NCBI GenBank assembly: GCA_018524725.1
Contig: JAEUWP010000632.1
Location: 1 to 64,000 of the forward strand
Length of the DNA: 64,000 nucleotides
Source: Podaxis mareebaensis
Lineage: Eukaryota > Basidiomycota > Agaricomycetes > Agaricales > Agaricaceae
Reading direction: 5' to 3'
Shown in pieces: positions 49,273 through 60,857 of the stretch. How positions within the stretch are numbered: the first letter of the stretch is position 1; every line of letters begins with the position of its first letter. Both the position numbers and the translations under genes were made by a program. Below the pieces are notes generated by a model. The model saw only the letters and a list, made by a program, of their open reading frames with translations. It was not told the origin of the DNA and ran no database searches.

Positions 49273-52200
49273 ATGTATACTCCTCCGAATGTTTTCGGTC
49301 ACCCATCAAGTCCACCCAGTGCGTCAGTAGTTCCGCCGAGGTGATTGACTACCTGAACGATCCCGCAGATATCAACGTCAGAACCCGAGACGGTTCCACT
49401 TCAGCAGTAAGCCTCCAAGTAAATGTAACTTAACAAGGGACTTGCACTAACGGCGGTGTTAGGGGCAGGGACGTCCGGTCACCCCGACTCCTGCGCGATT
49501 CACACCGTACGTAGGCACATACTTTTGATGGCATCAAAACTCAACGTTCCTCCTACATGACAGTCAAGGATCTACACAACCTCCAAAACCTGGCAATCCT
49601 CCACGCGACTATTCTCAACATGCCTCTGGATCTTCACAAGAATGGCGTTCCGGACGCACTTCGCTAGACACCTATCAGAAGCAGAGTGATATGGCCGATA
49701 TAGCTAATCGCGTTTCGAGGTTCTATCGTGTCCTCGACCTAATCAGTGAACAAGGTAGCGGGGGTCTAGGTGAGGCTATATACCACGGGAAGTTTCGTGT
49801 TTAGTTGATATACTTTAAAAGTCGACAAGGTCATCATCGCCCAGGACGGATTAAGAGCCCTAATTAATGATCTGCGCCCGGGGGCTTATGTCGCGCTTAC
49901 ACGAGTCGACTTCAAAGCGCTCGACACTCTCAGGATCCGTCCTATTGGGGTCTATGGCGATAGAGGCGAAATCATCAAGTTCTTGTCCTCGTTGAAAGTC
50001 ATCGATGAATACACGTGAGTCCTAATATTGTGTGTAAGTTCCTTAGGTGGCTGACATTGCGAAGGATTCGACTGCTTCAGCATTCGAAGGATGATTATTC
50101 TGGGCCGACCTTACGGTCTGGTATCTACATTGTCCGGCCACCAGCTTCACCGGACGTTTTATATGCGGTTTACTGGCCTCAGGATGCGACATGGAAGGAT
50201 AATGCGCCATCAGGGCCTCGAAGAAATCGAGTGACTTTCATGCGGTAGGCTTGCTTGCTTCTCCTACTACAATTTTCGACAATTAATGAATCTTTAGATA
50301 CCTTACGAAGATATCTGATCAACTTTTGTGCTTCATGTCACCCGCTCAAAGTCGGGCTTTCGTGTGGGACCATCAAGAGGAAGAAGATGTTGGGGATTCC
50401 GCACACGATGCAAACAGTGAAGATGAGGACCGCCTGTTCATGTTCGATATTATAAAGACCAACGAACAAGAAGAAAGTGTGGTATCACGCTCAGGGTTTC
50501 GGGTGTGTGGCGAATTCTTCGCTGCGTCATCGTATTGGCTGATCTAGTTCGTTCTAAAGGTCGAATCATCACTCATGCGAGTACCGGAAATGCCTGGTAG
50601 TGACGAGCAACTTCGCCCCCCGCCTCCAAGGCTTATGCTAGGCGAGAGTTTCCAGGGCTTTCTATCTGTTGAATCGCTGCCACCTCGGCTCGATCAAAAG
50701 GTAACGAATGGCTCATTCACTCCCTTGCGCCTAAGGGACCTACTGTAAGACCCTTCCCAAGTTCAGTTCGCGAGACCCAATACTTACAATCTCGTAAAGG
50801 CGCTCTTCCATTGTTCGAATTGAGTGCAATCTTACCGATGATGCGATTTCCGCTCTGATCAAAAATGGTCTGGATGTTGGTGCATACCAAAGGCCTTGCG
50901 TGGGTTGGCAAGAAAGGAAGAAAGAAATCTCCAAGGACATGGAGAAAGTGCGAGCAGACAGGATGTCAGGGTTGAATCGAGATTTGGGTGGGAAACAAGA
51001 GGTCTTGGGCAAGGAGGTGATGGCGTACTTGGTTGGGAAAGTGCTCAATAAATATCCGTAAGCAATGCTCCGCTTTCCCAATACTAGCAACAACGCTGAC
51101 CTTTTTATCCAGTTCTCTGGATCCTGCACAATTGTCTGGAAATCCAAAAATAACACGTGAGGAGTTCCTCAAATTCGAGGGTGAGTCCCAAATTCTGTTT
51201 ACGGGAGTACGTACGATTAAACTCTTCAAAGGCAAGCTTTCCGACCTTTTAAAAGCCTGTCAGGCGGAAAGCGTCCTCTCCCATGGATCGTTGACTGAAC
51301 TGGAAAGGAAGATGTCGGAGCTTCCCCAAGCGTTCCACGAACAAAAGCGTCGTATCGCCTGTGTCCGTGTTATATCTAAAAGATATCGCGATCATTACGA
51401 CGACACACTTGTTCGAAACATCATCAGGGAAGGATCCCTGGAAAAGCTTGGAGCAAGGCAAGGCAATGCCTGGATCCGTATACCCTTTCTGTCGAGCGGT
51501 GCCAGCGGAGGTGACATCAACATCAAGGATGACGTGATGCAGTATTGCGAGGCACTTTCGGACCAGGAATTCCTATCCAACATTGAGCGTTACATCAAAG
51601 ACGAACCCCTTGTCGAACCCGCTACCCGTTGTGCTTTGGAGTCAGCCTACTCTTACCTCTCAAGCGCTTTGACGAGGACTTTCGGTTCTTTCATGCCAAC
51701 CGTTCTGAAGAAGCAACGAGAAGTCGTCAAAGCCCAAATCGCCGAACAATTGGACTTTTCCAAGCAAGAAGCGTTGCGTCGCTCCGCGGAGTTGTTTTCC
51801 CAGGAAATCAACTCTGCGTCAGAGCTCAACGGCTCGTACGTTTCTCTTCAATAGTCATTTTCATCCTCTGTTTAATGTCGTTCTAGTCACCAGGCGCCAG
51901 TTGTCATTTTGGAGCGATTGGAAGTAATTTCAGACAGATGGAACGGTGAGTTGCGCGTTTGGGAGGCTATGTATGATCCACTGTTGAGTTATCCACTGCA
52001 GAGTTGTACGACATAGCAGCTCGACGCCAGTTGCATATTGAATCTACTTTCGAGTACAGGATCAACAAGCTTGACATCCCGAGCGACCATCGACACAGCC
52101 TTCAACTGAATTCTTCTTTCGTCCCAACGCCTTCTGTTAATCATCAAGGTTCAGTATCTTTCACAACTCCTCCTCACCATCAAGTATTGTAAGTCGGTTT

Positions 52201-55200
52201 TTCGCTCATCGAACTGCACTGTTAACAGATGCATATAGACATGCCCATCTCCTCGCAAACGATCGTATCCTCCTCCTCGTCGACCAAGGCGAAAAATTTG
52301 CTCTTTATCTAGATAGTATCTTCAATGTTGGTGATGCCCTTAAACACGATCGGCCGAAGAAATCTTTTCATAAGAACAAGCTCGGTCGAGAGATTCTACT
52401 ATCATTCGATGAAACCAAGCGTCTTCTAGTCTTGTGTGCGCCCCGTAAGGTAAGTCACAATATTTCTACTATGCTGGCTTTAATCTTATTGTGATTGATT
52501 AGCTCGTGCTCTACATTTTCATGTTCGACGAGCACTTCGCATCCCTCCAGAGTTGGGCAAGTCCCTTTGAACTTACGGAGTGGTACAATAACAACGAAAC
52601 TATCACCCACATCTGCTTCGTGGCGGGAACTGAAGAAGTCATGCTTGTGGACTCGAGAGCTCAGGCTCGTATCTATTCTTTCGTTAGCCAACGTTTCCGG
52701 TGCGTGTTCTGTAAAATGGAGACTCTGTTGAACCTCATTATGATTTGTGCAGACCCGCGTCTGTATCCTTGCCTGAAACACCCATTGCTGTCATGTCCTC
52801 CCCGGATGGGGCGTGTGCTCTCCTCGTGTTCCAAGTAGATGACCAGAGAATTCTCGTCGCCTACCATTGGGACACGTTCGGTGCATCGGAGGGCACTCGT
52901 ATTACATTACCTGAAAATCATGGCAGTCTTTCAGTTACTTCCTTTGTCAATCGCCAGAGTGTTCATCTAATGATGATGAACGAGAAAGAGGGGCACTGCC
53001 GGTCTTTAGCCTTGGACATCACGAAGAAGTCTTCCGAGTTCATGTTCAAAGAGAAAGGCACGAGAGTCTCCGTGGACTCGGAGAAGGGAGGAAACTACTC
53101 GAACAATTGTTTGATCGATTGCTTTGCGGATGTTTGGACTCGTTTCCCCGTGGTAGCTGCCGTGTCTCATCAAACAATCACATCGTCTGCCACACGGCAG
53201 CCGAGGAGAATCGTCTTCGTTTCGGATCAGGTCCATGGCAAGTACGCGTCATACTTCGCGGACATGGTTAGGACTTTCGAGGATCAAACGAAGAAACCCA
53301 CGAACGGACAGCTTCGGGCGATATCTATTGACGTCAGAACTTACTCGGACGCGGTTCGCGACCTTGCAGGTGCCCTCGTTGATAGTATTTCCCGGTTTTG
53401 TGCAGGTCAATGGTTTGCGAATCTTCTCTGCCTCCTTCCTATCCACATTGCTGTTGCTCGCGATAACCGTTTCATACCGTTAAAGGACGGTGTTTCGTCG
53501 GCGGAGTTCGAGAAATCTCTTCTTGGGGCCGAAGTCGGGCGGATTGTCGATAATCTATCTTTTGGGTGGTACGAATCTATACTGCGGTCTTACATGGCAG
53601 ATAAGGTGGGACGTCAGTGTGTATTATCCTCTCGCTCGTGTTCTGAGCAATAGTTTCAATACAGCCAGTCAAAGTTGTCTCGTCAATGGGTGCGTGTCTT
53701 CACACGGATGTTTTCATGATGATTATACTCAACGGCGGCAGGTGAACAATCTGTGGGCAAAAGTTTTGCTCTCAATCACCTGATGGATACCTCGTTTGCC
53801 GGCAGTGCCATGAGAACAACAGGTCGACTGGGTTTCTCTTCCTCCACCATTCGTTGCTGACTATGTCATACAGAGGGTGTATGGATGTCGATTACCCCGA
53901 CGGATGATGCCCTGCTGGTAGCTCTTGATTTTGAAGGTACGCCGCTACGCCATGCTTAATTAGTACTGCTTTCTCACATCCCTTGATCCAGGTGTTCATA
54001 GTATTGAGCGCTCGCCGCAAGAGGATGCACTCCTTGTTTTGTTCAACACTGCGATATCAAACCTTGTACGCGTAATCACTACGTGGACTGCGCTGGCGGA
54101 CTCACCTGTACTCTTCCGTCAGGTCCTTTTTAGAAACAACTTCGCCCTATCTCGCGACATTGCTGATCTCTTCCAATCATTCCAAGCATCCTCCGTCATC
54201 CTGGATCCCGCAGCCAATCCGTCCCTATTCCAATCAACTCTCGTCATCATCATTAAGGTGAGTTCGGGGTATGTGGTCCGTTACATGTTCGGTTCCCCAT
54301 TGAATCTTGCCCCAGGACGTCGTAGAATCGGACAAGAGGGAAATAGTACGAGAGTACGTGATTCGGGTCATGGTGTTGTCTATTCATGCTAAAACCTTCA
54401 AATACGTAGATTTTCTCTCAAGTTTCAGGTATACAATACCCCCCCTGTTATTTCAGCAAGTATTTGACCTTCCCTCCTGTAGAAAATTGTCCAGGAGGAA
54501 CAAGGCGCAAATTTCATCTCAAAGCTTCATGCTGGGCGTCTGAATATCATCCCTTGGCCCGTCATCGAATCAAGCCAGTTCTATACGTTATTTTCCACTC
54601 TCAAACGCCGCCTCGATTCGCAGAAAACAACTCACCCCTCGGCCGGAGAATTTTTGTACACTCTGAAGATCCTGATGGCAAAGCTGAAAGTGAGATGGAC
54701 AATCTGTCCCTGTACAACTATAGCTTACGACTCACCGATTGAATTTATAGGCGAATGACTGGGGTGCCATGTCCCGTGAGTTTCTTCCTTCTGTGTAATT
54801 GGGTGCGCCATTTCATTGCCTTCATAGAGTCGCTTGCTGCGCATCGTGCACAGTCCATGTTGGTGATCCTTCCCGTCGCCCTTCAGTATGGCTTGGCCGA
54901 AGTTGGTTCAGGAAACGAACCACTCAAGGTGATTGATGATTGGTTGCATCTCCGGTTGAGGATAACCAGATTCATGCCTTTTCATCAATAGAATCTCGAC
55001 AATGATACCGTTATTGAGTGTCCGGATACCCCGTTTAGGCTCTTTCTGTCATCTCAATCCTCCGAAACACCCGATCGCGAGGAAGTGCTGGCTGATTTAA
55101 GGAGAACCTGGGAAAAGCATGACGCACGAAGCGAAATGGATGAAACGACTTGGATGACCGAACTGGAGGCTTATCTCGGCGACGTCGTCAAACTCCGGAT

Positions 55201-58200
55201 TGCCCATGTTGAAACATGGATCTCCATTAACCTGCAACGTTTCAAGACAAGCAACACTAACGTCGAGTTATTGCAGCGGGAAATGGCAAATGCAGCGGTG
55301 GACCTCCAGGCCAACGTCGACCTATGTAAAATGACCTGCTCGAGCTGTAACCTCACCTGCACGTTATCGCGCAGGCATGACCCTTCTCACCGGCCGCACG
55401 ACTGCAACACGGATCATCAGTGCCCTCACCCTTGTGATTATGCTGATGATCATCCTGAGGAAACCAAATCTTGTCAATCTCCGTACGCCTTTCTTTAAAT
55501 TTTGACGAATGTCTTGGTTCAACTGATAAATATATTAGTGCCGGCCACGATGGCCCACACATGTAGGCGTCTCAACTTGTAGACAACCACGAAATTCACC
55601 CTGACTTCCCCGTAGTTGCGTTGTCGACCTACATTTGTGCGGAAAACCGTGCATTCATAAGGACAAGAAGGGATGCCAAATTGATTGCACCCAGGTCAGT
55701 CGCTTCAGAAAATAATTGTGTCATAATGCTGATTGAATCAGATGGCTGGCCATGAGGGCGATCACATCTGTTCCACCCGTAAACATGCCTGCGGGAAGGT
55801 GATTTCTGCCCTTCGACATTGATAGCTGAAATGATACAAGATTGATTGCAGCCCTGCGGACTCGTAGTTGTCCTGCCCAACAGGACCGTCCAATATACTT
55901 GTCCTGGAACATGTAGTTATCCAAGGTTCGCTCATCCATATGAATCAAGCTGTTTACTCACATCCTCGTGTCTTTGATCCCAGTGACGAGGCTCATGACC
56001 AGCATGTTTGCGACAATCGAATGTGTCCAATGACGTGCGAGCTGTGTAAACGATTGTGTGGCAGCACCGACCACCTCCACGGGTTGGACAACTCTGCTAT
56101 TCACCTTTGCGGGTAATGTATCTCGGACTATCAATCTTACCTGCTCTAATTGTGATGATAGGGAGGCTCACCGCTGCCAGGCGCTCTGTGGTGCTGGGAT
56201 TTGCGAAATTGACACTACACCACAATCGATCGAAGCAACTTTCACCGGACGTCATGAGACCTTCCAGTATACCAAGGTAACGTAGATCTATGCATACCAA
56301 GGCCCTGATTTGAGCCAAGCTTACTCTCTCATGCGCTGCACAGTACACCCAAAGTTGAGCCCATCTCTACTCACATGGAGTCTGGCTAACAACCTCCTTC
56401 AGATGCTAAACGTTTGCCCTGCGTTAAACCAATACCCGCTGGGAAACGTGAACATGAAGGTCAACACATTCATAGCCTTGATCCAGCGCCGTTTCACTTC
56501 TGCGAAACCAGGTACGCTTAGAACTTCTACCTTGCGCAGTGAAAATTTTCACTGAACTCCCATTGTGACAGGTGTGGAAGCTGTGGTTATTTCTGTACCT
56601 TACCTCGAGGTCCGTATCACCTTGCCTCCTCCGATGGGACCTGGTTTGATCACGGATAATGGCTTCAGGACACCCTCAACAGGAGCACGAAACTAGCCAT
56701 GGCTCTATGTCTAAGACCAGATGGGCTATCGATGGTCCTGATGGCACTGCCATGGAGCTGAACGGCCGTCGCTTCGGCGCCAATGATGAGGGTGCCCCCA
56801 TGATGTGCAATCTCGTCTGTCAGAGCATGGGTCGTCATGCACATCTCGATTATTGCCGGACGGACAGAAACCAACGTTGTACTGGCCCTGACCACGAGCA
56901 TATCGCAGCTCGCCTTGCACCAAGCCCTGATCGGCCAAAGGACTGGATATCGCACAAGCTATATTGGAGACGTTCAGGTGGGCCAATCGTTCCAAGGAAT
57001 CTTTAGTTTATTTACTTACCTTTACATTTAGGTTTCAGAGGTATACTATTTTGAGAGCAGTGACCTCGTGGCAATGCTAACATGCTCCCGCAAGATCCTT
57101 ACTCACGCGACGACCAAGCTAATTTTGCGAAGTGGTGAGTGGGGGAAACCCTCGTTGGTTGGCATAACTAATGTTCTGGCAGTGACGCAATGTGTCCAGG
57201 TGAGGACACTGGATCGTGCATGCGTCTTTCGCGTCCTGATATTCTACCAGGTCCAGAACATGCGGCATCCGCGAATCAACCCGCACAACCTTCATATTGC
57301 ACGCTGCCAATTTTCCACCCTCCTCATGCTACTAATCAATTGACTGGTTTGGGGTATGTTAGAACCATTAGCTCCCTACCTACGCCGCTGAGACAATCCT
57401 CTCAGTTATGTATCTAACGATGGGCATCTATTTTCATGCAAGAATCCGGTGGTGATGCAGCAGGCCTTCCACGTGTAAGTACAACCACCCATGCAAAGAT
57501 TGCCGTCTTAATGAGGTGAACCGGGTGCCAGGATTTTCGTAATTGACAGGTATAGCAATGTTGCCTAATGACTCTCTCGTTCTGACTCACAGGATTGACC
57601 CAAGGTCGGGATCAATGTGCCAGAATACGCCTACACCGCTTCCCGCAACCCCTGTGACTCCAACGATCTTGCGTCGTCACAACGACAGGCTCGGTGCAGT
57701 GTATTTGTCGTTGCACGGGTTCTGGCAATCAAGGCAAACCGCGTTGGCTGCGCCAGGGTCGAGAACTCAAGGTCAGACCGTACCCACTCGGCGAGACTCA
57801 TACAGCGTCATCCTTTTCAATCACTCTGTCACTCGATCGTTTGAAAATGACTTCCAGCGCACGCCTGAGAATCTGTTGCAGACACTATTGCAATATGAAG
57901 CAGACGGAGGTACCAATTATGAAGCGGCTGTCCGAGAGACCGAAGTTGTCATGCGAAGACACTGGAGTACTGAACGGTATGGTTAAAGACCGTTAAATTT
58001 TCCGAGTCGAGGCTGATAATGTTCAAGATCGCCTGTCGTTATCTTCCTTTCCGATGGAGAATGTAGCATTCAGGATGCCACTATTCGTACTCTTTGTCGT
58101 GCCGCTGTTTCACTCGGGTGAGCAATGTGTTTCCTTATTCCAGGCATTGCATCTGCTTATTATAATCACATTTCACCAGGAAACCATTATCCTTCCATGC

Positions 58201-58470
58201 CGTCTCGTTCGGCCCGAGTAACCAGACTCTTCGACGGATGGCTCAAATTGCGAGGGAAGTAGAGCGTGATGCTCCAAGGGATACTTCACTTCCTGCTAAT
58301 GCGCACGTTGAGTCTTCCTATGCTGAGGCTTTGGATTCCGTGTGTTCTTCCTTCATCACGAGACGGACCAAGTATTCCATGGCTCACTTCCTTGACAGGT
58401 CCGATTGGCGGAGACTTTCCTCGGAATTGCAGACTCCCTCAAGAAGACACGGGGTGCACTCATGGCCTGA
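49273..58470 (+). CDS. Giant GBP/VLIG-like GTPase with beta-propeller-like, NFX1-like zinc and VWA domains, copy B
   Basis: About 2,300 residues by rough count. Start MYTPPNVFGHPSSPP (ATG 49273): only this ATG keeps phase through the first three introns. A variable leader is followed by a conserved region (VDKVIIAQDG, GEIIKFLSSL, PTLRSGIYIVRPP, PSGPRRNRVTFMR, KTNEQEESVVSR). Charged helical segments come next, then a propeller-like part (about 52240-53000: RILLLVDQGEKFALYLD, HICFVAGTEEVMLVDS, MSSPDGACALLVFQ). The G domain has P-loop GEQSVGKSFALN (53742), GVWMSITPTDDALLVALDFE ending in the G3 motif (DFEG), LFRNNFALSRDI, and a G4-like IIIKDV; this resembles guanylate-binding proteins and VLIG. 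A coiled coil precedes a Cys/His array (MTCSSCNLTC, HLCGKPC, HACGKPC, CELCKRLC, HRCQALCGAGIC, RCGSCGYFC). The C-terminal VWA domain has DRSGSM, GGTNYE and LSDGEC, a complete MIDAS. End GALMA, TGA 58468-58470. About 30 introns, no lesions. Confidence 0.85.
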
Positions 58471-60813
58471 ATGCAGTTTCTTGCTCCTCCGTTTCCAAGA
58501 TCATGAGTATGCTATCCTTTTTGCCAGTATGTGTATCTTTTGTGCTAGCTTTGTGTGCGATGCCATTTGTCCGTCCAATGTACTTCCATCTTCTACTTTG
58601 TGTGATGCCGCCTTGATTTCCTCTGTACATATATTTTCCGATCTTCTCTGGCTTTCTATCGCTGATCAACGTTGAGCAGCTCAAGTTATCCAACGAAAAT
58701 GCATCCCCTTCCTTGACGATCCAAAATGAAATTCCAAACCACGTGTCACTAACGGACTTGATGGATGATAAGTCATGGGACGATATCGTCCACCACCGGG
58801 CTACCTGCAGGAAGTTAATTGAGAACGAAATTCACAATGGTGATTCGCCATATCCGTCAGTGAGGCTGCCAGTATTTAGCGGGTTTTACACGTCCATAGA
58901 GTATCCCCACTCCTTCACCCACGTCATTGCCGAGACACCCCGGGTGCTTTGCTTGATCATGATTGCACTTTTTCGCCCTGGCTCGAAGTAGGTAAGTAGC
59001 CCGCTGAGCGTTGGCAAACCATGGAAACCGGACGCCGTCTGGCTGTGTAAGCGTCCATCCGACGCCCTCCCCCACTACTTCACTTAGCGACACTCTGTCA
59101 CACTCTTCCATTGCATTCGGTTATCAAGACGCACCTCCGGCTCGCTAGACGACACAATACCGCCACCTATCTGGCGTCCATCAACTCTCGCAAGCCAGGT
59201 TTGGAAATCGTCTTTGAACCTCACTGCCTGCGGGCTCAGCTTTGCCGCTGCCTCTCTCCTTCCATATTCATTTCCGGGCCTCTGTTACCTCTTCTACCTT
59301 TACTTTTATCACCAATTCCTCAATAGATTTCCTAGTTTAGACCTCTCCGGACTCACCCTGCTCTGTAGATTGTCTATTTGCCTTTATTTCAGTTTTCTCT
59401 TCACGCTACTTGACTCGCCTTCACCTTTCCCGACCTTATATCGTAGAAAACTTATTATACACAGCCTTCACATCTTAGTGTAAATACGACAATGCGATCC
59501 CTTGTAGAGGGAGAATATCGGCTTACCTTCCACCTCTTTACCCCCTATCCGACGTCCCTGCATTTTAGAAACTGCCTCGTCTTGTCTCTTTCTGCTCCCT
59601 GAACCACCCGTCAACATCCTACACCATTAAGCTCACTTGCGGACTCTTATTATCCCAAAATGTCTCCCAGCTATCCTCATGCCCTTCTCATTCTTCCTGT
59701 CGAAGCCTTCATGCAAGACGGACGCTGACGCGCTCGTGTAGTGACAGACCTGGCGAGGCGGGTGTTAGGTGTTCACCGGAAGAATCCGAGACACCTATTG
59801 GGTTTCACTATCTCGAGCGCTTGTCTCATCAGTCATTGAAGCCCTATATCTTCTGAAGGTCCCTTAGCTCGGAGCATGATTAATCAGATTCCCATCGTAA
59901 CAGATAATGGACCGACTTGTGGCCGTTAGGGCAATGAAGCAATCACTGTGATGATACTTAGCACACATGTTAAGTTATCACTTTGGAGTCTACTGGTACA
60001 TACATGTTGTTCACACAGGCTGACAGAATGTATTTGTCTCACATTGTCATCACATTCACCAGTCTGTTAATGCCATCATTACAGGCTAACTAGGGCACTG
60101 TGACTATGAGGTGAAGTTCTGGCCATGTAAATGACTTAGCGGGCATAAGGCTACGGTTGTGGTACTCCGCTGACGCGCTAGGATGACAGTTTTGTTCATC
60201 CCCTGCTGAACTTTCGAGTTCTATCTCAAGTACTTCGAAACGTGCCAAAACTAATCTTTTCGACCGATCAGTTTGGTGTCACGGACTATAAACTCCGAGC
60301 CCGCGATAAGAGTCCGCGATAACCATGAAATACTGTACGTCTCGTACGAACCCTGCGACAGTATCGAGCGACTCACTATCTCAACAGGTCCTGGACAGTC
60401 AATGCCCATCAAACCAGGAGTTCTCGTCTGTTCGACGACTTTGAAGTAGTATGGATACTCCCTCTGTCATATACGCCATCTGTGGACGCATAGAGTCCTT
60501 AGAGGTGATGGCAGTGAATATTGGTGCCTCTCTTCACAAGTTCCGGACACTCAGCTTCGACACGCAGCTGCCTTCAAGACGTGGTCCCCCCACGATTTCT
60601 ATATCAATCCCGGCCACCGTTCAGGTTGTTCTTCTATCTTGACTTCCTGTATGCTGCGGACACGCGGCTTTCGAGTCTCATTGCACGGCAAAGCCTCGTA
60701 CACCTTCCTTGCGGCTTCAATCACGTTTAGTTACCCAAGCGGCCATTGTTGGCCAGTTTCAACTTTGACGCAGGGTCAAGGGCATTGCAAAGACCAAAGA
60801 TTGAACGACCGTC
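58471..60813. other. 2.3-kb gene-free spacer before giant copy C
   Basis: No RBR gene or recognisable RBR remnant lies here, unlike upstream of copies A and B. A stretch at about 59220-59700 is rich in C and T. An open frame at 58713-58991 has no known motif. No terminal repeats, transposase or RNA gene were recognised. Confidence 0.45.
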
Positions 60814-60821
60814 TATAAATA
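60814..60821 (+). promoter_or_regulatory. TATA box of giant copy C
   Basis: TATAAATA, 37 bases before the start codon at 60858, in a sequence otherwise without coding signs. It is a good match to a eukaryotic TATA box, though the short distance to the ATG would leave only a very short 5' UTR. Confidence 0.55.
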
Positions 60822-60857
60822 CTCTTGCCCAGTTAGAGCCAGAATACCCCCACAGAA

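Noticed and set aside
58713..58991. Open frame of about 90 residues after giant copy B.
   Set aside because: No motif, no splice structure and no counterpart after copy A.
31760..60857. A transposon as the driver of the duplications.
   Set aside because: I saw no terminal inverted or long terminal repeats, integrase, reverse transcriptase or transposase at the unit borders; unequal crossing-over explains the layout.
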